Source: Labilibaculum sp. DW002 (GTDB lineage: Bacteria; Bacteroidota; Bacteroidia; Bacteroidales; Marinifilaceae). From it: 64,000 bases of DNA. Each line of letters starts with the position of its first letter. The stretch's first letter is position 1. The notes below the pieces were generated by a model that saw only the letters and a list, made by a program, of their open reading frames with translations, made no database searches and was not told the DNA's origin. The DNA lies in contig NZ_JAKJSC010000001.1 of the NCBI RefSeq assembly GCF_029029525.1, positions 1,054,001-1,118,000 of the forward strand. Direction: 5' to 3'. Below are positions 27,006-34,706 of this stretch, one piece after another. Both the position numbers and the translations under genes were made by a program.

Positions 27006-28151
27006 TTATAATAGCCCTTTGGTAGAAGGCAGTTGAAGGTTATTGACATCACGTTTAATAGCCATACGAATGGCTCTTGCAAAGGCTTTAAAAATGCCTT
27101 CAATTTTGTGGTGCTCATTCTTTCCTTCGGCCTTAATATTCAGATTGCAAAGCGCTGCATTACTAAACGATTTAAAAAAGTGAGAGAACATTTCTGTTGG
27201 TACATCGCCAATCATTTCTCTCTTGAATTCAGCATCCCATACTAATTCGTTTCTTCCACCAAAATCAAGTGCTACTTGTGCCAGACAATCATCCATTGGT
27301 AAACAGAATCCGTATCGTTCTAGTCCTAATTTATCTCCAAGGGCTTTTTTAAAGGCTTCACCTAAAGCAATGCCTGTGTCTTCGATGCAGTGGTGTTCGT
27401 CAACTTCTAAATCAGCTACAGTTAGGATAGAAAGGTTAATTCCCGAGTGCTTTAGAATCTGCTCCAACATGTGATCGAAAAAGCCAATACCTGTATCAAA
27501 CGAACCTTTTCCTTCGCCATCCAAATCCAAAACAATCTTTATTTTGGTTTCGTTGGTGTTCCTTTCAATAACAGCAGTTCTCTCACTCAATCTTAAAAAC
27601 TCATAAATCTGCTCCCACGATTCTGTTCGCAATTCAATACACGCTTCTAATTCTTGCTTTGACTCCGACAACTCATCATCGCCAATATTTCCACTTGATG
27701 AGATAAAGATTGCTTTACATTTAAGATTTTTAGCCAGCTCAACATCCGTCCAACGATCCCCAATTACAAAGGAATTTTCTAAATCATATTCCTCTGAAAA
27801 ATATTTGGTTAACAAAGCAGTTTCTGGTTTTCTTGTTGCAGCATTTTCATGTGGAAAAGTTTTATCAATACACACCTCAGCAAATTCAATTCCTTCACCA
27901 CTAAAGGCTTCCATCATTTTGTTCTGAGCTGGCCAAAAAGTTTCTTCCGGATAAGAATCTGTTCCCAAACCATCTTGATTGGTAACCATTACCAATTCAA
28001 AATCCATTTGCTTAACTATCTTAGCAAGTCCTGAGAATACGCCCGGGTAAAATGCTAATTTTTCCAAACTATCCACCTGATAATCAACCGGAGGCTCCAG
28101 TATCAAGGTTCCGTCTCTATCTATAAACAGTACTTTCTTTTTTACTTTCAT
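27006..28151 (-). CDS. hisB: bifunctional histidinol-phosphatase / imidazoleglycerol-phosphate dehydratase
   Basis: Catalyses steps 6 and 8. The N-terminal HAD phosphatase (1-170) shows FIDRDGTL (D11, D13), VTNQDG (56-61) and [11 protein letters not shown] (130-140). The C-terminal dehydratase (about 193-381) has metal-binding [10 protein letters not shown] (251-260), FFDHMLEQ (224-231) and the duplicated EHHKIEG motif. Fusion of the two is typical of Bacteroidota and enteric bacteria. Length 381 aa is a little over the E. coli form because of a short extra segment between domains. It lies 4 bp after hisC. Confidence 0.96.
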   Translation of the reverse strand: MKVKKKVLFIDRDGTLILEPPVDYQVDSLEKLAFYPGVFSGLAKIVKQMDFELVMVTNQDGLGTDSYPEETFWPAQNKMMEAFSGEGIEFAEVCIDKTFPHENAATRKPETALLTKYFSEEYDLENSFVIGDRWTDVELAKNLKCKAIFISSSGNIGDDELSESKQELEACIELRTESWEQIYEFLRLSERTAVIERNTNETKIKIVLDLDGEGKGSFDTGIGFFDHMLEQILKHSGINLSILTVADLEVDEHHCIEDTGIALGEAFKKALGDKLGLERYGFCLPMDDCLAQVALDFGGRNELVWDAEFKREMIGDVPTEMFSHFFKSFSNAALCNLNIKAEGKNEHHKIEGIFKAFARAIRMAIKRDVNNLQLPSTKGLL

Positions 28152-28155
28152 AGCC

Positions 28156-29223
28156 TTATTTTTTTAGATCAAATTTACTAAGAGCTCCTTTTAATATTTC
28201 ATTTTCCTTACTTGTTCCCATACTGATTCTGACACAGCCTTCTAAACTTTCAATTTTAGAACGGTCACGAATAATAATCTCTTCTTTTAGCAAAAAGTTA
28301 TACAAGCCTCGCGCATCATCTACACGAACCAAAAGGAAATTAGCATCAGATGGAAATACTTCCTTCACAAAAGTCAAACCATCCAAGAATACAGAAAGCT
28401 TTTCTCTTTCTTTAATGATACAGTCAACTTGGTCTTTATAAGAATCCTCGTTCTTTAATAAATCCAAAGCCTTATCTTGACTCAATCCATTAACATTATA
28501 AGGAGGTTTTATACGATTAAGATATCCAACAACTTCAGGAGAAGCCATTCCAATGCCCAAACGAATTCCTGCCATTCCCCAAGCTTTAGATAAAGTCTGC
28601 AGAATCACTAAATTGGGATAGGTTGCCAATTTATCTGCAAAGCTTTTTTCTGGTGCAAAATCCACATAAGCCTCATCAACAATAACAATTCCAGGAAACT
28701 GCTCCAATAAACCGATGACTTTATCAGCCTCCATTACATTCGCAGTTGGATTATTGGGTGAACACAAAAATAACATTTTCGATTGCTCATCAGCTACAGC
28801 AAGAACCGCATCAACATTGGGTTGAAAATCTTGATCTAAAGAAACCTCTTTAATTTCAACAGCATTTACCCCAGCCGCAACTTCGTACATACCATAAGTT
28901 GGCGTACAAATAATTACATTGTCCTTATTTGGTTCACAAAATGCTCTAAAAAGCAAATCAATTACTTCATCGCTACCATTACCAAGAATCATTCTTTGCG
29001 GATCAATTCTCTTAAGTTCACTCAATCTATTCTTTACAATTCTTTGAAGAGGATCTGGATAACGATTAACCCCATTTTCGAAAGGATTTTCATTTGCATC
29101 CAAAAACACAGAACCTTTACCGGTAAATTCATCTCTTGCCGAAGAATAAGGCACCAACTTTTTCACATTCTCTCGAACTAGCTTATTTAAGTCAAAGCTT
29201 GATTTTGTATCTGTTCCCATCAC
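28156..29223 (-). CDS. hisC: histidinol-phosphate aminotransferase
   Basis: PLP enzyme for step 7, converting imidazole acetol phosphate and glutamate to histidinol phosphate. The Schiff-base lysine is K213 in [20 protein letters not shown] (44-50), GNGSDEVID (81-89), SPNNPT (155-160) and DEAYVDF (183-189) are fold-type I aminotransferase landmarks. The ATG overlaps the end of hisD by 4 bp, indicating coupling. Length 355 aa. Confidence 0.96.
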   Translation of the reverse strand: MMGTDTKSSFDLNKLVRENVKKLVPYSSARDEFTGKGSVFLDANENPFENGVNRYPDPLQRIVKNRLSELKRIDPQRMILGNGSDEVIDLLFRAFCEPNKDNVIICTPTYGMYEVAAGVNAVEIKEVSLDQDFQPNVDAVLAVADEQSKMLFLCSPNNPTANVMEADKVIGLLEQFPGIVIVDEAYVDFAPEKSFADKLATYPNLVILQTLSKAWGMAGIRLGIGMASPEVVGYLNRIKPPYNVNGLSQDKALDLLKNEDSYKDQVDCIIKEREKLSVFLDGLTFVKEVFPSDANFLLVRVDDARGLYNFLLKEEIIIRDRSKIESLEGCVRISMGTSKENEILKGALSKFDLKK

Positions 29224-30512
29224 GACTTTGCTTTAATCTTGTTTAAACGAAGGCTTACCGCATTACAGTGAGCATCTAATTGTTCTGCCGTGGCCATCAC
29301 TTCTATTACTGGTCCTAAATTTCGCAATCCTTCTTCACTGATTTTCTGAAAAGTGATACTCTTCATAAATGAGCCTAGCCCAACTCCTGAATACGATTTG
29401 GCATAACCATTGGTTGGTAAGGTGTGATTGGTTCCGGAGGCATAATCACCAGCACTTTCTGGAGTGTAATTGCCAATAAAAACCGAACCTGCATTTTGAA
29501 TGCCATTCAGAAGATCGTCTTCATTCTTTACAGATAGAATAAGGTGTTCTGGGCCATACAAGTTGCTTAAGGCAAGAGCCTCTTCCATCTTACCCACCAA
29601 AATAAGTTTTGAATTAGCCAAAGCTTTGCTCGCAACCTCTTTTCGGGTTAATGATTTCAATTGCTTTTCCACTTCGATCGCTACATCCTTTATTAATGTC
29701 TCATTCCATGAAATTAAAATCACCTGACTATCTGCGCCGTGTTCCGCTTGTGACAACAAATCAGAAGCGACAAATTCAGGAACAGAGCTCTCATCAGCCA
29801 TAACCAACACCTCTGATGGTCCTGCAGGCATATCAATCGCTACTCCTTTTTTAGTAACTTCTTGCTTGGCTGCTGTCACATACTGATTGCCCGGACCAAA
29901 TATTTTATAAACATGCGGCACCGTCTCAGTACCAAAAGCCATTGCAGCGATTGCTTGAATTCCACCAATTCGAAATACTCGATCGACACCAACAAGCTTA
30001 CAAGCATAAAGAATAACTGGATTGATTTTTCCATCCTTGTTTGGAGGTGTACACAAGACCACTTCTTTACAACCAGCTATACGTGCTGGAATTCCAAGCA
30101 TTAAAACGGTTGAAAATAGGGGAGCGGAACCACCTGGAATATACAAGCCAACCTTATCGATGGGTGTGAATTTTCTCCAACAACTTACACCTACCGATGT
30201 CTCAATAAGCTCAGGCTTGGTCAATTGACTAGAATGGTATTTTTCTATATTGTTTGCTGCTACAGTCAAGGCATTTTTCAATTCTTGGCTTACCAAGCTT
30301 TCCGATGCTTCAATTTCTTCAAGACTTACTTCAACAGAATCAATCTCTGCCCCATCGTAAAGACTTGTATATTTTAAAAGAGCCTTGTCTCCGTCATTCT
30401 TGACTTGTTCAAAAACCTGGTTCACGAGTTCAGCCATTTCCTCCACATTATTCTCAGGGCGGCTTAAAATCTGGTTCCAATCTTTTCTTTTGGGATATTT
30501 TATTACTTGCAT
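29220..30512 (-). CDS. hisD: histidinol dehydrogenase
   Basis: Zinc- and NAD-dependent enzyme for the last two oxidations to histidine. The catalytic and metal residues lie in LSQAEHGADSQ (253-263; H258) and YGPEHL (319-324; E322, H323). GLYIPGG (122-128) and FGPGNQYV (205-212) are further signatures. Length 430 aa is normal. It is the second gene of the operon, 18 bp after hisG. Confidence 0.97.
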   Translation of the reverse strand: MQVIKYPKRKDWNQILSRPENNVEEMAELVNQVFEQVKNDGDKALLKYTSLYDGAEIDSVEVSLEEIEASESLVSQELKNALTVAANNIEKYHSSQLTKPELIETSVGVSCWRKFTPIDKVGLYIPGGSAPLFSTVLMLGIPARIAGCKEVVLCTPPNKDGKINPVILYACKLVGVDRVFRIGGIQAIAAMAFGTETVPHVYKIFGPGNQYVTAAKQEVTKKGVAIDMPAGPSEVLVMADESSVPEFVASDLLSQAEHGADSQVILISWNETLIKDVAIEVEKQLKSLTRKEVASKALANSKLILVGKMEEALALSNLYGPEHLILSVKNEDDLLNGIQNAGSVFIGNYTPESAGDYASGTNHTLPTNGYAKSYSGVGLGSFMKSITFQKISEEGLRNLGPVIEVMATAEQLDAHCNAVSLRLNKIKAKS

Positions 30513-30530
30513 GTTATCAAGAGTTAAAGC

Positions 30531-31391
30531 TTACAATACCATTTTCTGAATAGGAATAATCAAAATTCCTTCTGCCCCATTGATTTTTAGTTGATCGATT
30601 ACCCCCCAAAAATCATTCTCATTAATAACAGAGTGAATTGAACTCCAACCTTCTTGAGCTAAAGGCAAAACCGTAGGACTCTTCATCCCTGGTAATACTT
30701 TAATGATATCGTCAATTTTATCGTTAGGAGCATTCAACAGAATGTATTTGTTGTTTTTTGCAGCTAGAACAGATTTCATACGAAACAGCAGACGATCCAA
30801 TATCGCTCTTTTCAAATCGCTAATGTTCTTATTGGCAACCAAACATGCTTCCGAAACTAAAACCTCTTCAACTTCTTTCAATCCATTCTTAAACAAAGTG
30901 CTACCAGAACTAACTAAATCACATATTCCATCAGCCAAACCTATGTTTGGAGCAATCTCTACAGATCCAGAAATAACGTGTATATCACAATCCAAGTTAT
31001 TTTCGTCTAGAAATTGCTGAAGAGAATTAGGATAAGATGTGGCTAACTTTTTCCCATTAAAATATTCCAAGCCAGTATATTCAACATCCTTAGGCAAAGC
31101 CATTGCTAATCTACACTTTGAAAAACCAAGCTTTTGAAGAATTTCCAACTCCTTCTGTTTCTCAACAATTACATTCCCTCCTACAATAGCAATATCCGCT
31201 ACTCCATCTTCAACATACTGAGGAATATCAGAATTCCTAAGGTACAAAACTTCCAGTGGAAAATTGGACGCATTGGCTTTCAACTGATCTTTTCCATTAT
31301 CAATTGATATTCCACACTCTTTTAAAATTTTTAATGAATCTTCCTGCAGTCTTCCTGATTTCTGCACTGCAATTGTTAATTTTTCTCCCAT
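30531..31391 (-). CDS. hisG: ATP phosphoribosyltransferase, long form
   Basis: First and feedback-controlled enzyme of histidine synthesis. LTIAVQKSGRLQEDS opens the catalytic region, VADIAIVGGNV is the periplasmic-binding-like hinge, and DLVSSGSTLFKNGL is the PRPP-binding loop (D-x4-TG-like, here SSGST). Residues from about 215 to 286 form the C-terminal ACT-like regulatory domain that defines the long form, which is inhibited by histidine and does not need HisZ. It is the first gene of the operon, 114 bp downstream of the leader peptide and behind the attenuator. Confidence 0.96.
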   Translation of the reverse strand: MGEKLTIAVQKSGRLQEDSLKILKECGISIDNGKDQLKANASNFPLEVLYLRNSDIPQYVEDGVADIAIVGGNVIVEKQKELEILQKLGFSKCRLAMALPKDVEYTGLEYFNGKKLATSYPNSLQQFLDENNLDCDIHVISGSVEIAPNIGLADGICDLVSSGSTLFKNGLKEVEEVLVSEACLVANKNISDLKRAILDRLLFRMKSVLAAKNNKYILLNAPNDKIDDIIKVLPGMKSPTVLPLAQEGWSSIHSVINENDFWGVIDQLKINGAEGILIIPIQKMVL

Positions 31392-31430
31392 GGTTAAAAT
31401 TTTGGCTCCTGCCGATTTCAGTTATGGGCA

Positions 31431-31462
31431 TAAAAAATACCCGACTGAAATCAGGCGGGCAT
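31431..31462 (-). terminator. his operon attenuator terminator
   Basis: On the minus strand ATGCCCG-C-CTG, loop ATTT, CAG-T-CGGGTAT forms a hairpin (31462-31437; one mismatch, one G.U) followed by TATTTTTTAT. It lies between the leader peptide and hisG. Its 5' arm (31452-31460) can pair instead with 31509-31517, just after the His codons. Confidence 0.85.
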
Positions 31463-31505
31463 TGTTAATGTTACTTAATATCTTTTGAGATAAGGCACAA
31501 CATCT

Positions 31506-31562
31506 TCAGCTCACCTGGCGGTAAGGATAATGATGATGGTGATGTAGTGCATTAAAAATCAT
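31506..31562 (-). CDS. hisL: his operon leader peptide (five consecutive His codons)
   Basis: An 18-codon open frame, MIFNALHHHHHYPYRQVS, on the minus strand with ATG at 31562 and TGA at 31506. Codons 7-11 are all histidine (31530-31544). It precedes an intrinsic terminator and hisG, the exact arrangement of classical His attenuation. The sequence CAGGTGAGC (31517-31509), 12 nt beyond the His codons, can pair with GCCCGCCTG (31460-31452), the 5' arm of the terminator, at 8 of 9 positions including one G.U. A ribosome stalled for lack of His-tRNA would leave that antiterminator free; a ribosome reaching the stop codon would cover it. It was too short for ordinary gene calling. Confidence 0.88.
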   Translation of the reverse strand: MIFNALHHHHHYPYRQVS

Positions 31563-31583
31563 TTCTATTTCTTTTGTGTGCAA

Positions 31584-31615
31584 CAAAGATTAACAATTTA
31601 TTTTAAGCATCCAAA
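31584..31615 (-). promoter_or_regulatory. candidate his operon promoter
   Basis: On the minus strand TTTG (31615-31612) is followed after 19 bp by TAATCTTTG (31592-31584). This fits the Bacteroidetes -33/-7 pattern TTTG-N19-21-TAnnTTTG apart from one extra base inside the -7 box. Transcription would begin about 15-20 nt before the leader-peptide ATG. Confidence 0.5.
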
Positions 31616-31659
31616 TATCAAGATTAAAACAATTCATATTTTAATGAAAAATTAACATC

Positions 31660-31940
31660 ACCCCCAAATACAAACAAGGACTATTATATATAAAGGATAA
31701 AAAAGAGCTTCGCAAATTCAAAAATGGGGGTTCCCCTCTAAAAAATATACTTATTTATCGGCACACCCCCTTTTCGAAAACGTTACAATTGAAAATAATG
31801 CACTTTTTCTACACATACCCCCTATTTTTTAGTGGTAGTTTCATTTTTTTTAATACTTTTACATCGTCACCCTATCGAATTAAGGGGGTTGATTTAAAAA
31901 AAAGCATATTTCACAAACTTGACCCTGTAATTTATAGGGG
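31660..31940. other. AT-rich spacer with repeated C5/G5 tracts
   Basis: Gene-free DNA between the divergent his and glnK-amt units. Five runs of exactly five C or G (31661-31665, 31726-31730, 31766-31770, 31818-31822, 31884-31888) plus G4 at 31937-31940 and C4 at 31733-31736 stand in otherwise strongly AT-rich sequence. Most share an ACCCCC core in one orientation or the other. Significance unknown. Confidence 0.55.
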
Positions 31941-32018
31941 TATTAAAAAATAAAAAGACCATTATCACTAAACACTATAAAAATCAAAAATTAACCAATG
32001 CAGATGAATTACAAAACA

Positions 32019-32049
32019 ATTCGAAATGAAACCACACTGCATTTCGAAT
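32019..32049. promoter_or_regulatory. 10-bp perfect inverted repeat upstream of glnK
   Basis: ATTCGAAATG (32019-32028) and CATTTCGAAT (32040-32049), spacer 11 bp, 160 bp before the glnK ATG. It may be an operator for a dimeric regulator or the first stem of a structured leader; no T-run follows. Confidence 0.5.
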
Positions 32050-32102
32050 CACGGATAAAACAATCACAATCTTCAATTTCTCGACAACGGTCGAATTTAC
32101 GC

Positions 32103-32160
32103 TTGGTCTAAACCCGAAACCCGAAGCTTCTTAATCCGGGGAGCTTCGGTGTTTCAACCA
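32103..32160 (+). promoter_or_regulatory. candidate structured 5' leader of glnK-amt
   Basis: CCGAAGCT (32121-32128) and AGCTTCGG (32142-32149) form a perfect 8-bp stem with a 13-nt loop. It is extended by GAAAC (32116-32120) with GTTTC (32151-32155) across a one-base bulge, and by TGGT/ACCA at 32104-32107 and 32157-32160. A smaller stem TCGAC/GTCGA lies at 32081-32094. The structure ends 48 bp before glnK and lacks a U-tract, so it is not a simple terminator. It matches no riboswitch I recognise. Confidence 0.5.
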
Positions 32161-32208
32161 TCCAAAATGAAGAAAAATGATTCTAATCACTGCAAAATCA
32201 ATTAGTTT

Positions 32209-32556
32209 ATGAAAAAGATCGAAGCAATTATTCGGAAAACAAAATTTGAAGAAGTAAAAAAAGGCTTGCACGAAATCGGTATTGATTATTTCACCTTTTG
32301 GGATGTCAGAGGTGTTGGAAAATCAGTAGAAGAGAGAGTATATCGTGGCGTTACCTATGATACTAGTAGTATTGAAAGAACTTTAATCTCTTTTATTGTA
32401 AGAGATAAATATGTTGACAGCTGTATCGTGAGCATTCGAGAAAATGCATTTACAGGAGAAGTGGGAGATGGAAGAATCTTTATTTACGAGGTACAAGACG
32501 CTTACAGAATCCGCACTGGAGATTCAGGAGATCGTTCCTTATACGATGAAGAATAA
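32209..32556 (+). CDS. glnK: P-II nitrogen regulatory protein
   Basis: Trimeric P-II signal protein that senses ATP/ADP and 2-oxoglutarate and binds partners through its T-loop. The T-loop is at about 36-55 (GKSVEERVYRGVTYDTSS), with tyrosines Y45 and Y50 near the positions of Y46 and Y51 that are uridylylated in proteobacteria. The T-loop sequence is unlike the canonical GRQKGHTELYRG type, so modification may differ. The B-loop TGEVGDGRIFIYEV (82-95) and C-loop YRIRTGDSGD (99-108) are conserved. It lies 36 bp before amt, the usual GlnK-Amt pairing in which GlnK blocks the channel when nitrogen is ample. Confidence 0.93.
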   Translation: MKKIEAIIRKTKFEEVKKGLHEIGIDYFTFWDVRGVGKSVEERVYRGVTYDTSSIERTLISFIVRDKYVDSCIVSIRENAFTGEVGDGRIFIYEVQDAYRIRTGDSGDRSLYDEE

Positions 32557-32592
32557 GACAGCTAGTAAATTCAACAATTAAAATTATTTATC

Positions 32593-33834
32593 ATGGAAGA
32601 AACACTCACTTTACATACATTACAGACAACAATTACCGAAACCAGTCATTCATTAGACGTTGTCTGGGTACTAATATCTGCAGCACTTGTAATGTTCATG
32701 CAGCCTGGTTTCGCAATGGCAGAAGCTGGCTTTACCAGATCTAAAAATACTGCTAACATTTTAATGAAGAACCTTCTTGATTTCGGTGTTGGCTCCATTA
32801 CATTTTTTCTTATTGGTTACGCATTAATGTTTGGAACAGATGTAGGAGGATTAATTGGAAAACTTCCTTTTATGGAAGATGTTCGACCAGACATTGATTT
32901 ATCCTTTCTAATGTTTCAAACCGTGTTTGCAGCTACAGCAGCCACTATTGTATCTGGTGCTGTGGCCGAAAGAACGGAATTTAAAACCTACTTGTTTTTT
33001 AGCGTAATTACTACAGCAATTATTTACCCAATATCAGGCCATTGGATTTGGGGTGGCGGATGGTTAAGCGAACTTGGATTTCACGATTTTGCTGGATCAA
33101 CAGTTGTACACTCTGTAGGTGCTTGGATGGGATTGGTTGGAGCTATCTTAATAGGCCCTAGAATTGGCAAATACAATGGGAAAGCCAATGCTATCCCTGG
33201 TCACAACCTTACTTTTGCCGCTCTTGGAGTATTCATTTTATGGTTCGGATGGTTTGGATTTAATGCTGGCTCACAATTAGCTGCCGCAGGAACCTCAAAC
33301 ACCGTTGCAATCTCTCACATATTCTTAACTACAAACTTATCTGCAGCTGCAGGAACTCTTGCTGCTTTATTTACTAGTTGGATGAGATATAAACGCCCAA
33401 CCCTATCCTTAAGTCTAAATGGCTCTTTGGCAGGATTGGTAGCCATTACAGCAGGTTGCGATATTGTTTCACCTGAAGCTGCAATTATCATTGGTCTTAT
33501 TGCTGGTGTTGCTCTGGTATTTGGTGTTGAATTTATTGATAAAGTATTGCGTATTGATGATCCTGTAGGTGCTGTAACTGTGCATGGTATTAATGGTGCA
33601 TTAGGAACAATTTTAGTTGGATTCTTTGCTACCGATGGTGGTTTATTTTACGGAGGTGGATTCAGCCTATTAGGCGTTCAACTTCTAGGTGTAGTTGCTG
33701 TCGCCGCTTGGGCAATTGGAACAGCATACATTCTATTTAAAATACTTAAAGTTACAATTGGACTAAGAGTATCAGCTCGTGTAGAAGAAGAAGGCTTGGA
33801 TATCTACGAACACGGTGAAAAAGCTTACCACTAG
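32593..33834 (+). CDS. amt: ammonium transporter
   Basis: Amt/Mep/Rh channel, 413 residues, with about eleven membrane helices. Landmarks include MQPGFAMAEAGFTRSKN (the first-helix signature), FAATAATIVSGAVAERTEF, HWIWGGGWLSELGFHDFAGSTVVHSVG in two blocks (the conserved family motif with twin-His region), GFNAGS and the VHGINGALGTI segment. The N-terminal stretch of about 20 residues before helix 1 is not a typical cleavable signal. It is cotranscribed with glnK and ended by a strong terminator at 33861. Confidence 0.95.
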   Translation: MEETLTLHTLQTTITETSHSLDVVWVLISAALVMFMQPGFAMAEAGFTRSKNTANILMKNLLDFGVGSITFFLIGYALMFGTDVGGLIGKLPFMEDVRPDIDLSFLMFQTVFAATAATIVSGAVAERTEFKTYLFFSVITTAIIYPISGHWIWGGGWLSELGFHDFAGSTVVHSVGAWMGLVGAILIGPRIGKYNGKANAIPGHNLTFAALGVFILWFGWFGFNAGSQLAAAGTSNTVAISHIFLTTNLSAAAGTLAALFTSWMRYKRPTLSLSLNGSLAGLVAITAGCDIVSPEAAIIIGLIAGVALVFGVEFIDKVLRIDDPVGAVTVHGINGALGTILVGFFATDGGLFYGGGFSLLGVQLLGVVAVAAWAIGTAYILFKILKVTIGLRVSARVEEEGLDIYEHGEKAYH

Positions 33835-33860
33835 CACTTAACTATAAACTCGTTTCTCGT

Positions 33861-33898
33861 AAAATGACAAGAACTTTATGTTCTTGTCATTTTTTTTT
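33861..33898 (+). terminator. intrinsic terminator after amt
   Basis: AAATGACAAGAAC, loop TTTAT, GTTCTTGTCATTT, then a run of T residues. Confidence 0.88.
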
Positions 33899-33985
33899 CA
33901 TCCAACTCATACTAATTCCGAGAATACTTCGTAATTTCATTAATTCAAAATCGTTTTTTAATACACACATCATAAAATTTATCAC

Positions 33986-34567
33986 ATGAAAAAACTAAAT
34001 GTATTTCTATTAGCCTGTTTCTTTTTCGTCCTTAGTATTGGTCAATCTGGATGCTATGGCCCTTTTCGATTGACAAAAAATCTACACGAATGGAATGGTA
34101 CTGTCGGAGACAAATTCATTAACTCACTAGTATTTTTTGCATTTATTGTTATTCCTGTTTATGAGGTGGCAGTATTTATCGATGGAGTCGTGTTGAACAC
34201 AATTGAATTTTGGACTGGCGATAATCCTATAGCAATGGGAGAAAAGGATAAAGATGTACAAATCGTAAAAAGAGATGGCAACAAATACCGTATCACTGCA
34301 ACAAAGAATAAGTTTCACATTGAACAACTACAAGGTGAAAACAAAGGTGATACTGCTGAATTAATTTTTGATCCCGAAAGCAGCAGTTGGAACCTTAAAG
34401 ATGGTAATAAAGAATTGCAAAAGCTTGTTCAAATAAACGAAGCAGCAAATCTAATTCAAGTTTACAAACCAAATGGACAAATTCTAACCTTTGATCAAAA
34501 CACGAATAATTTGGCCTCAATAAAAACACAACTACAAGCAGAATCTATCAACTGGTCGATGAAATAG
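33986..34567 (+). CDS. DUF3332 putative lipoprotein
   Basis: A 193-residue envelope protein of the DUF3332 family. The N-terminus is a hydrophobic signal followed by SGCYGPFRLTKNLHEWN, with C23 as the probable lipidated residue. A second hydrophobic segment (about 45-70; FINSLVFFAFIVIPVYEVAVFID) precedes LNTIEFWTGDNPIAMG, the family signature. The C-terminal 110 residues are soluble and beta-rich. Function of the family is unknown. It stands in its own unit between two terminators. Confidence 0.85.
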   Translation: MKKLNVFLLACFFFVLSIGQSGCYGPFRLTKNLHEWNGTVGDKFINSLVFFAFIVIPVYEVAVFIDGVVLNTIEFWTGDNPIAMGEKDKDVQIVKRDGNKYRITATKNKFHIEQLQGENKGDTAELIFDPESSSWNLKDGNKELQKLVQINEAANLIQVYKPNGQILTFDQNTNNLASIKTQLQAESINWSMK

Positions 34568-34593
34568 AAATTAATCTTATTAAATAATAAGCG

Positions 34594-34630
34594 AAAAGCC
34601 TTAGAACTGGAGTTCTAAGGCTTCTTTTTT
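34594..34630 (+). terminator. intrinsic terminator after DUF3332 gene
   Basis: AAGCCTTAGAACT and AGTTCTAAGGCTT form a 13-bp stem, followed by CTTTTTT. Confidence 0.85.
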
Positions 34631-34706
34631 AAAAAATCAATTCAAAATTTTTTTCCTTTACCTGATAAATGTAACTTTAGTAGAGCCGGAATAAATTTTG
34701 ACAGAT

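Noticed and set aside
31506-31562. Alternative frame of the leader reading MHYITIIIILTAR
   Set aside because: An Ile-rich peptide would suggest ilv control, but the downstream genes are his, and the overlapping frame gives five consecutive His codons with correct spacing to the antiterminator.
31741-31790. Possible sigma-54 promoter (CGGCAC) upstream of glnK
   Set aside because: The -12 GC element at the required spacing is missing and the -24 box has a mismatch.
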